Below, one piece after another: positions 54,884-64,000 of a stretch of 64,000 nt of DNA. The position numbers and the translations under genes were made by a program. Source of the DNA: Tetracladium setigerum (taxonomy: Eukaryota > Ascomycota > Leotiomycetes > Helotiales). How positions within the stretch are numbered: position 1 is the first letter of the stretch; the number at the start of each line of letters is the position of its first letter. The DNA lies in the NCBI GenBank assembly GCA_031472005.1, contig PZJY01000001.1:2046001-2110000 (forward strand), written 5' to 3'. The notes beneath the pieces are model-generated. The model worked only from the letters and a program-made list of their open reading frames with translations, was not told the DNA's origin and made no database searches.

Positions 54884-55888
54884 CTTCAATGATAGCGACG
54901 AGCGTAGGTAGGGAGGTTTTTTTTTTGGATGATTGAGATGCAAAGGCCGTGGGACACGAAGAGGAGGAGGAAGATCAATTGGGGTGGTTGACTTGATTGA
55001 TCGCGAGGTTATGGTTGTTGTGTTGTTGTAAGAAAAGAAAAACGAGGAACGCGATCGCGAGATTATTTATATTGATAAAGGGGACGTGGCTCGCGTAAAG
55101 TGAAGTGAAGGTGAAGTGAAGGCTCAAACTGCTGGCCGAAAGAGGAAGGGCCAGAAATAGGTGAGCCATCTTTTCAAGGCAGGCAGGTCCATTGAAGAAG
55201 TGAATAAAGCTTTACAAGAAGAAACAGAGGCATTTAATCTCAACTAGTAATTTTTGCATATTCTTCCGTATGAGATGAATGAGAAAACACCACCACAGAG
55301 TAGCAGGGGGAGGAGATCCAATCTCTTGGGTGTCAAACCCAAGGATTTGAGACGAGATCTTTCTCCCCAATCTCCTCCGTCCCATCTTGGATTGGCTAAG
55401 AAAATCGAGCATCCAACGATAGAAAAGGATAAAAAACAGTTCTCCCTTTCGGTAAAATGGCCCTGCCACAATCCAATATTCAAAGCAATTACGACTCCTC
55501 AAAGACAGAAATGACGGCAATTTCGCAAGATCAAAGCACGGAGCACAACACAGTAATCTGTCAACTAACGACTATAAGAAATATAATGTTGATTTACGAC
55601 GAGCAGTATTCCAACCACCAGCGTGTTTGCCGCTATGGTCTGGGGAAATTGATCGATCCCCTTCACTGTGTGTTTTGATCAACTCTTTGGTTTCAAAAAC
55701 GTAAATCACAAATTAAATTGAAAGAAGGAAAGACCCGTTGGCTTGTTTGGTTGAGAGTTAACACCGTGATTGGAAGTCATATGTTGGTGGAAAGACCACA
55801 TCTCTTCATTTTCAACATTGCTTTATATCTCGGGAAGAAACCCTCATCAAATAGGAACCGTGAGTGGATTCATCACACTGAAAGTCTA
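54884..55888. other. Intergenic
   Basis: Promoter of the GPI-type gene at the left, 3' region of the SDR gene at the right. Short ORFs only. Confidence 0.45.
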
Positions 55889-57196
55889 TTAGCCAACACG
55901 CAGTCCAAATTCATGAAGGGGAACCAACCTTGCACCTCCATCAACCACAATATTTGCTCCCGTGATGTAAGACGAGAAACCGCTGGCAAGGAATCCAGCG
56001 ACTCGTCCGACTTCACTGGGAAGTCCAGAACGCTCCAGTCCATTGTTCATGACTTGGCTCTGTTACGGGTGGTATGGTGAGCACATGTCCTGAAATCTCG
56101 AAGTGGGAAATCTTACCTCTTTAGACTGCAAACTTGCAGGGGGAAATTGAGACGTCATTCCTCGCATGTCAAACTGGATAATTTTTAGCCAAAATAAATT
56201 AGATTTCGGCGAAGAGGCTTACGTTTTGTAGGTCCACTCCGACATCGATTTGCCCTGGAGAAATGCAATTGATCCTCACGCCAGAACCTAGTCCCTCTGT
56301 CAACCAGACGTACGTGGGAGTACAACTCGAGCAGCCTCACCTTTTAGCACGGCTACTCCTGCTCTCACAACACCCAGTGCAGCATGCGAAGCCATTGTAA
56401 AGCAAGGCCCCCAGCAACCTTTCCTACGTCAGCCCTTATCCATGTAGCCTTTTTCGGTTCTGAACATACCTCCATATGTACTCGCGACCGAGCTCACAAC
56501 AATGATACTTCCATACTTTACATCCTTGGGCGCGGCATTTGGGTACGCTTGTTTCGGAGTTGTCTTCGCCATCGCTGGTGGGGCGTATTTCAACGCAAAG
56601 AAAGGAGCCATGGAATTCGCTTCGAAGCATTTCTGCAAATCATTCGGGGTTGTGGCCTCGAGAGAAGGAGGGCCTAGGAGGCCAGACGAACAGACCCATA
56701 TATCCAGTCTACCCCAGGAGTTAAGGACATCGTCTATGAGGGCGAGGGTCTCGTCTTCCTTGGATACGTTGAAGGGATATCCGATTACGCGCGTGTTCGG
56801 GCTCTCTTTGGCAATGGTTTCGATGAGAGTTGTGTAGGATTCGGAGGAGCCTTTGTCGCAGGCTGTGGAGTGTTAGCTAGACTTTATGTTTGATGGTGGG
56901 AGGTAGTCTACCATAAATGCAAGCTGCTCCATGGGCTGTTCACTGTTGCATCAGCAGATGTTCTTTTTTTTGAACGATTGAGAACTCGTTCAAGCGCCTG
57001 TCCATTGGAATCACTCACAGGCCAGTTCCTGAATAATTGCTCTGCCTACTGGCTGCTGTGCGCCGGTAACTACACAGACAAAGCCATACTATACACTATC
57101 AGTTAAATACAAATGGTTTGTTATGTTGGGGGATCACCCCACCAGCTTGCCATCCGCACGGTACGGGCTAAAGTGCTCTGGATCAATTCCCGACAT
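55889..57196 (-). CDS. Short-chain dehydrogenase/reductase-fold protein lacking the usual Tyr-x3-Lys
   Basis: Minus-strand exons: 57196-57143, 57088-57019, 56935-56912, 56862-56470, 56418-56341, 56296-56223, 56173-56117, 56059-55889; 306 residues in eight exons, all in frame. The Rossmann start is VVTGAQQPVGRAIIQELA. The NNAG position reads VCSSG. The Ser strand is IIVVSSVAST. The usual IxPG is present as INCISPG, and GANIVVDGG ends the fold. At the catalytic site (56384-56401) the sequence is FTMASH, so the expected Tyr and Lys are absent. The last of the glycines in TGxxxGxG is also shifted. It may be a non-catalytic or altered member, although cofactor binding seems possible. The genomic neighbours do not suggest a pathway. 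Confidence 0.8.
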
Positions 57197-57828
57197 TTTT
57201 GCAATTGAGCAAGGGCACAAACAAAGAGAATGGAATGGGAAGGGGTAGAAGGAGGAGTTTATACTTATTCATATCAGCAAGAAAAGGCAGAAAAAGAAAG
57301 AAATACTTGACCGTTCAGAACCACGCGATAAGCAGCTGCAGCATGATGTTCTGCTTGGACTCAGCGGAGATCTGCAAACAAGGCGAGGGGATGGATCCAG
57401 AGCTTTTGCTGTACGGAGGCTTGATCATGACCCAATCGTGCCGTCCGTATTAGCAGCCAGCTGGATCTCTCGTTGGCTGCTTGTTGGTTGGGGGATAAGA
57501 GGTGAACTTCTCCTCGGGAGGGAGACTCGCCCACTCGTGTACAGCACAGCACGCTAATGTGTCTTGGCAAGTGGGCAGAGATGTTCAGGAGAGTTAGTTG
57601 TCACTGTTTGTTTACTCTCGCGTGATGATTGATACGAAAATTAGAAAAAGATGTCACAGAAGTTGAGACCTCAAGTTATGCACAAGCAGATTCCATTCTA
57701 AATAAAGCCTTTTGAAAAGGGCATTTTCAAAAGGAAACAAACTCATTGGAAACCGTTTCCGGCCACGCCGCCTTTTCTCACTGACTCTGGCATTCTTATC
57801 CTCATCCTCACACCCGCTTTTGGTCCAG
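57197..57828. other. Intergenic
   Basis: Promoter of the SDR gene and 3' region of the subtilase. No gene seen. Confidence 0.5.
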
Positions 57829-60800
57829 CTACTTGCGTGGCTTCGACTTACGTGCTAGGGTTCTGTTCACCCGGATGATGGGCGACAACCAACTGTGATA
57901 GTTATCCTCCTTGGTATAGTCACCACCCCACCTCAAGATTCTCAGGACAGCACGATAATCCCCTGATGGCAAATCGCCAAAAGACCATTCATAATCATCG
58001 CGAATTTCGCCTGCGAGATAATAAAGGTAGGCTGAAGGTCTCATGTTGCGGGTATCACCAGTCCAACGACCGAATGTCTCCACGCCTGCTTCTGTGTCCC
58101 AAATTTTCAAGTTGGGGTATTGAAGTGGGAGGGCAGATTCAGGAACGCCGTAGGGATTTGATTCGTTAAACTTGAAGCCATAGTAGTCTGGAACGAAAGA
58201 GGTGTTATAGGGAACTAATCTTCTAGTTAGCGAGTTGCGACACAGACGTTCCATTTCCACATACCAATATCAGCGCGCCAGTATTGGTTTGATTGCAAGG
58301 TGATGAAGTTCAAATATGGATATCCGTATCCGGGATTATTTAGACCAAAGTCAAAGCTCTTGATATCGTTAACTGTAGTTATGCTGTTGTCCAGTTCAAA
58401 TGTCAAGAGTTCTGGCAGTTGTTCTCCGGTTCTTGTGGTGGCTTCCAAATAGTCAGCCTTGAATCTGGAGTATGGTTGACCTAAGTAGGCGACAGTGAAG
58501 GCATCATTGTTGTTGGTGATTTTGATATATCCAGAATAGACTGGAAGGAACAGGTCAGAGATATCCGTTGGGGGCTGGAATGTGGCGATGAACTTGGCTG
58601 ACTCTCCGGCTTTGACGGTGATTGACGTTTCTGAGAACTTGACGGTGGCGAAGGATGCATACACGCCTGGTAGTGCGTTTACGCCAATTATAGTAGGACT
58701 GGCATAGGTATAAGGTAACAAGTTGGTTTCCCCGGCTGGTTTGAATTAGTCAGTGTCTGAGAGGTGTTCGGAGAGAGATTTTAGGGGCGGAGCTCTCTAG
58801 GGAGTTTTTTTTTATATGTGTTGACAAATTCACATCTCTATAGATTGCTCCCAGGACAAACCCTAACTCTCCACTTTTCACAGGCATAGAACATGCAGAT
58901 ATTGAAAGTAAACGTACCAGGTTCATGTGTAATGACTGTAAGAAAAAATTAGCTCGTGAAAGCCGAATGATCACTTAGGATGAGATATCGACATACCATA
59001 TGTCTTGGTCCTGCTTGACTTATTCTCAATCGTAATCTCGCGAGGCTTCAACTGGTCCAAATCTCCAAGGTTCAATTCGGAAGGAGAGACGTTGGATTCG
59101 AAATGAATCGCATTGTAGACCTGAATTCAATATGTCAGGGGATGATCAAGACATGAGCAATGGATATGGGTCTCCACTGCAACTTACATTAATCAATCCA
59201 CCACCTTGCTGAGCAATGGGAGAACGGAGACTTTTGTCATAGGCGTATGGGATATTACGACTTGTACTCTGGAGCTTTTGTCTGATGGTCTGGACGCTTG
59301 CTCCTGGAAACTGCGACTTAACCAAGGCGTAAGCACCGGCAACGTATGGACATGCCATCGAAGTACCCGAGAGAATGGCATAGCCGGTACCTTCAAGTGG
59401 CCATGTTGAAAGAATCGATCCTCCAGGAGCCGAGAGTTGTGGTTTGATCACTAGAGTATCAGATGTTGGACCCCATGAGGAGAAATTCGACATGGATCCG
59501 CCGGTGACTTGTGGAAGGGATTCGAACTCGTTTGATGTGAAATAAAGCTTGTATTCGCCTTCTTTAGAGTTGGCAAGACCACCGGTGAGAGTACGGCCAT
59601 CAACAGCATTGATTGTAATGCCATAATATGGCGGTAGTGGATCGAGGACGTTGCTATGATAGAATTAGGAATTAGTCCCAGATTTGTGTACTTTAAAAGT
59701 TGGACCATTACTTACTACTCCTGGTCGAATATATCACCATCCGCCAACGCATACACAAGCGAGTACTTGAATCCGAGCCCCTGAGCAGCACTAATCTTGG
59801 TAGCCCAACTACATCCTCCCCCGTACGGCAGAACGATGATCGAGTTATCCTTATCCGTGACGGCGTCATCCGCAGCCCACCAACCCTCGTAGCCACATCC
59901 GGTGGGCGAGGAGGTGTTTGCCGCAATTTTGAGGAAGTCGTAAACCACGAGTCCTGTTGCTGGTGCACTGACTGGCCATGGATCACCGCTGTACTTCAAC
60001 GATCTCCCTCTGGAATCCTTGAATCCGTAGACTGTGGGGAAATGGCTGTTCTGGGCCGAACCGACTGCAATAACGCCTTTGCCGATGGCTGGGAGGAAGG
60101 AATGCCAGCTAACAGTGTCAGTACCCAAATCCCACACTTTTCTGGAGACAAACGCAATGGCACAAGGTTCAGGAGCAGACATACCAACAATACCATTGTT
60201 TCCATTGGATACGATCACGGCAATTCCTTGTGCCTCCAAAGCTGAGGTGATAAATTGAAATGGATCCTCCGCTTCCCACTGAAGGTACGATCCAAGAGAC
60301 ATACTCAAAACATCAACTTTGTCAATATAGGCTTGCTGGAAGGCTGTACCAGGTGGTTAGCATCCCATTCTGACAGATATTCAATCGGCAGTAACTCGCC
60401 TAGCATCATTATGTCTTCGGGAGCACCTCCAGAGCAGCCAAATACTCGACTGAGCTGTTAGCATTGCTTGTTTCATTCTAGAAAAGGCTGGGTAGCTACT
60501 TACTACATTCCCAAGGTTGCCTCTGGGGCGACACCAACCAACCCCCAGGGGCTCTCTGAAGGATCTTCCATACCAATTGTGCCCAGGACGTGAGTACCAT
60601 GGCCACCTCCAGTCTAAACCAAAATTAGCAAAAGCGATTGGAAAGATGCCAAGGCTTTGTTAGAACGTACACAGCCTGCGTAAGGGTCATCTGCATAAGA
60701 TATCGGTGTCAGTCTACCACGATAGAGATATATGGGGTGCATCAAAAGGGTGTTAGCATACCATCAGTGACAGGAATTCCTGTCTGATCGTAGGTGTCTC

Positions 60801-61663
60801 CGATAAAGTCCTTTCCAAAAGATACTTTGCAACCTGGACCGAAACAACCACCGAGAGCCGGGTGCTTCCAATCGATACTATGATCTTAGAATTAGCTTCA
60901 TATTCTGAAGATTTAGACGTTCGGACACTTGTCTCAACGATCCTTTTCAATATGGGAAATTCTCCCGCATGAACAGATGAGACAAAATTGTCAATTACCC
61001 AGTATCCATCACAGCGACCTTCACACCTTTACCTGGAATTGATGTGTTAGCTTAGAAACAAAACTATGGATGTTTTCGTGTCAAACCTTTGATTCCCAAT
61101 GCATGAAGTCGGTCGACCTCTGTTTGCTTGTGTACTGAGTTCACATGTGCTCTTGATCCACCAGTAGGAGGAAGAGCTGATGCTTTTCTGGCAGAAGCCG
61201 CGAGACCTTCAATGGGAGGGGCAGTCAAGCGAGTTTCTGGTCGTGGGAAAAGTCTGACAGGCCAGACTTTGAGGACATCAGGAAGCGCCAGAATGGCAGT
61301 TTCATTGGTATCGTCCTTCACCTGAATCGACAAACCAAAGAAGAGATCGGGATTTTTGAACTCCTGGCGAGTGGAGTACTCAATATCGGCTGCTCGCTTA
61401 TGGAATTGCGAATGGGAATCTCCATCTCGTTTGTGAAGATCGGTTCCTGGTTTGAGCTGGATGATATACGCCTTGGGAATGGCAGGAGCAGCCGTCGAAT
61501 TGGTAGTGAAAGCTGTAGATTTCCACTCCAAAAATTCGGGGTCATTGGTACCAACTCCTTGCTTTCCTGGATGGGCTTTGAGAAAGGCAATAAGATCTGG
61601 AGAGACAGCTGCATGAACGAAAGACACCGCCAAAGCAGCGGGGAGGAGGAAGGAGAAACGCAT
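57829..61663 (-). CDS. Secreted subtilisin-like serine protease with I9 propeptide, PA insert and Fn3-like domain
   Basis: Minus-strand exons: 61663-61087, 61032-60999, 60877-60762, 60690-60671, 60613-60504, 60449-60400, 60343-59716, 59653-59188, 59120-58997, 58935-58918, 58735-58265, 58214-57829; 999 residues. Signal peptide 1-18 and an I9-type propeptide (AYIIQLKPGT) precede the S8 domain. The triad is Asp202 in VMDTG, His254 in GHGTH and Ser610 in SGTSMA, with the oxyanion Asn in SNGNNG. Between His and Ser lies a PA domain. After the catalytic domain comes an Fn3-like C5-peptidase domain (VKFSETSITVKAGESAKF). Intron 6 has a GC donor. A 96-nt, stop-free segment at 60089-60184 has perfect intron borders; if removed the protein has 967 residues. 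It is likely an extracellular protease of the vpr type. Confidence 0.92.
60344..60399 (-). other. GC-AG intron in the subtilase gene
   Basis: A 56-nt intron with donor GCGAGT and acceptor ACAG. It joins the codon G|CC between MML and FQQAY. The only nearby GT donor would shift the frame. Confidence 0.75.
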
Positions 61664-64000
61664 TCTGATGCTTGATCAAATGTAGTCTAATCCCCAAGTC
61701 GAGGACGGCTCGTTGACTTTAAATAAGAATTCCGTCATTCTGAGGGTGGATTGGATGCGGTTTCGTGATAGCACACTTGACAATGGATCCAGGTCCAGAA
61801 TTCAGATTTGTTGAATTTGTTCGTATTCCGTCTGGAGATACTCCATTCTATGCTGAGAATACTCACCCAATGCCACGAACCTCGTAAAAAGAGGACCATT
61901 TGGCTCATAGATCTCATGTTCATCTTCATCTCCTTCCGCTTTGGCAATCTCTTCAGCCAATTATGGAGTTTAAATGCATATGCACTTTAATACCTTGTCC
62001 ATGAATTTGCCTCACAAACTTCAGTCTCCTCCTTCCAAATGTGAACACCTGACTACGACAGAAGAGATGGTGACAATCATGGCATGGTATATCCCAAGCA
62101 ACATTCTCGTGTATGCATACCGAGCAACACAGTCCCCTACCATATTCGGCCAAGAAATCCATGTACAGGCTGAATGCCGTCTGATATCCTAGAACTTGCC
62201 GCATCCAAGACTGTGTGTGAAGGGGGGTTTGAGAGCAGGTTGGCAGCGATTTCGGTTCATCGATAGTGCCGAGAGAAAGGGTGTTTGGAGGAGAATTAGA
62301 AATATCCCACTATTGGTTCCTTGGAGGATAAGCATCCTGCAATCGCTATTCCCCTGGCCATGGCGCTAAAACCATTGTCTTGCTGGTAAAAAGAAAGTAT
62401 ATCTGGGGGACGGACGAAACAAGATTACGCCAAATAGTCAAATAATAGGAGGGCTGGAATGAGAATCGGACTCGCATTTTCTCAGGGCGGGTTCTATATT
62501 TGTTTGTTAATAACCTCTTGAAGCAAATAATTTTGATTTCAACAACCTCAAGAGAGATACATGCGAGAGGGGCGCCCTGCATCAGGTGCCGTACTGTACT
62601 CAGTGTACTGTGATGGGAGGAATTAAGATAAGATCTCCGTCTTCTTGGCAACGATACATGAGGAAGGAGGTAGTGGTGGGGTAATTCCCCATGAGCATTG
62701 CGAAAGTGCGAGATTTTATGAACTGAAGTCCGATCGGCCGTACCAAATAATGTACATGATGTACAGTAGGTATGTCAGTCCATGGACCAGGCATTTTGCT
62801 TGAACATAGTTTTTAGAAATGAGGATGAGGTCGAGTCATGATCTTGAAGACTTTCATCGTGGTCGTGCTGAGTGAGATATTGTGAATGGAAGCGGCCCAT
62901 TATTGGAGTTCGTAGCCGGCAGAGGCTCAAGCAGGATCGGTAGTTGATCAGGAGCCGAAAATAGAAAAGGGGAAGGGAGGAGGTTGTTGGGGTTGGAAGT
63001 TGGAACGGGTAGCGGGAGACATATGACTAAGGAATTGATTACATAATCCAATCTAACGGAGTATGTCACAAGTCAAATGGATGGGATGTCCCAAACGATA
63101 AAGCAACGACATGATGAGACTGCCTGTCTTCCTGCCTACTTGTGGGAGTACCCGGAAGGCCAAGGGAACATCTACAATAGGGTGCTGTCTCATCTTACAT
63201 TCTGAGAATGTATTATTCCCAAATCCACCAGCAACAGTTGGCAGCCCGGCCTTCAGGGAGTATCGGTCGTCTAGCTCGTCCCTACTCTGAAGGTCCAAAT
63301 TTTTTGCTTACCATTCCTTCTTCCAGTCAATTACAAAACACGTGTGTTTCTTCTATGTTCGCGCGATGAATCAATCCCACCTCAAATGCAACGACTCAGA
63401 CATCAATCAGAATCCACAATTCGGATTTCCGGACATTATCTCTCCACACAATAGTTGGTTGCCTTGAAAAAGAAGGGGGAGGAAGTAAGCAAGAAAAGAA
63501 AGCCCAACAACCAATTTACAATCAAAATCCATGAACGAAACTAGGAGATGGCTTGGTCGCCATAACATTTGGGTACCAGAAAGTTCTCGGGAGGTCAAAT
63601 TTCAACAACACATGCAGAAATGGGCTTCTCGGTGCATTCACCAAGCCTCATACTCATATGCCACCTTCCGAAACAAGCCTTGTGTTCAGGTTGTTTGGTG
63701 TCGCACCTCATCGCACACACTTGGCAAAGATCCATTTCATATCTCTACCTAACTACTACCTTCTTGTATTTCTACACTACGTTATCCATATTGAATCCGT
63801 GTGGGTTTCGATCTCCTCTTTTCTGGTTTATCTGGCAGTACCACTAGAGCATGTGGGCCTCGTATATGTTTTTCCATTGCATGAGTTGTGTACAAAGCTA
63901 CTCATGTCATTTGCTTGCTCAGTATCACAGAGCAAAAGATTTGCATCTTTAAGTCAGAGCCGATGTCGGGCCATCTTATCTATCCAGCTTTTCCCCGATG
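61664..64000. other. Right-end intergenic region, no convincing gene
   Basis: 2.3 kb with short ORFs only. The TTTAAATAAG-like run near 61719 may be the TATA region of the subtilase. The one ORF of mild interest is the Cys-rich frame at 61953-62204. Confidence 0.4.
61953..62204 (-). CDS. Doubtful small Cys/His-rich ORF, 83 residues
   Basis: The ATG-started frame contains several Cys and His in a zinc-like arrangement (LCCSVC, then IPCHDCHHLFC) followed by a basic segment (FGRRRLKFVRQIHGQG). It could be a remnant of, or an exon from, a larger zinc-binding protein. Nothing on either side extends it clearly. It may be chance. Confidence 0.2.
   Translation of the reverse strand: MRQVLGYQTAFSLYMDFLAEYGRGLCCSVCIHENVAWDIPCHDCHHLFCRSQVFTFGRRRLKFVRQIHGQGIKVHMHLNSIIG

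Noticed and set aside
58750..58974. Minus-strand ORF inside the subtilase locus
   Set aside because: It falls mainly in the 182-nt intron 58736-58917, whose borders and phases are well supported.
1..64000. CRISPR array, prophage, rRNA, tRNA, telomere repeat, intact transposon or biosynthetic cluster
   Set aside because: Looked for and not seen; no regularly spaced repeats, transposase or polyketide/peptide synthetase domains.

Overview
The window is nuclear DNA of a filamentous ascomycete (Pezizomycotina). The genes carry many short introns (about 47-100 nt) with GTANGT-type donors, CTAAC/CTNAC branch points and YAG acceptors. The proteins are typical of filamentous fungi: a TmpA-type membrane flavoprotein, an XlnR/AraR-type zinc-cluster activator, a GH3 beta-glucosidase with a fungal CBM1 module, a fungal amidoligase, a secreted subtilisin and a GPI-type Ser/Thr-rich wall protein. 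A leotiomycete is my guess from the general style of the proteins; no sequence marker proves it. I see no rRNA, tRNA, CRISPR or intact transposon.

Layout. 1-15 kb: a 5'-truncated hypothetical gene, a 2OG-Fe(II) oxygenase, a secreted GH3 beta-glucosidase, two small hypothetical genes and a TmpA-like gene. 17-29 kb: an NTF2-like-domain protein, a three-exon amidoligase, a 778-residue orphan, RPB7 (RNA polymerase II) and a divergent Mpo1-like membrane protein. 29-37 kb: two long disordered orphan proteins and cytidine deaminase. 37-46 kb: an XlnR/AraR-type activator divergent from an ARA2-type D-arabinose dehydrogenase, an SH3BGR-like protein and a peroxisomal 2-hydroxyacyl-CoA lyase. 46-57 kb: a coiled-coil protein, a Golgi-type glycosyltransferase, a second zinc-cluster factor divergent from a secreted alpha/beta hydrolase, a GPI-type wall protein and an atypical SDR. 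57.8-61.7 kb: a large secreted subtilase. The last 2.3 kb has no convincing gene.

The genes do not form an obvious secondary-metabolite cluster. The theme is saprotrophic or plant-associated life: cellulose and pentose use (GH3-CBM1, XlnR/AraR-type factor, arabinose dehydrogenase), secreted hydrolases, and fatty-acid or sphingolipid turnover (hydroxyacyl-CoA lyase, Mpo1-like). Two regulator-enzyme pairs share divergent promoters.

Four genes are broken by six single-base losses in short homopolymer runs. In each gene, adding back one base per site makes the spliced length divisible by three and reconnects conserved domains. This looks more like assembly or sequencing error than decay. I also see two GC-AG introns, a 14-nt micro-exon inside the zinc cluster, and a PTS1 signal that appears only after splicing.
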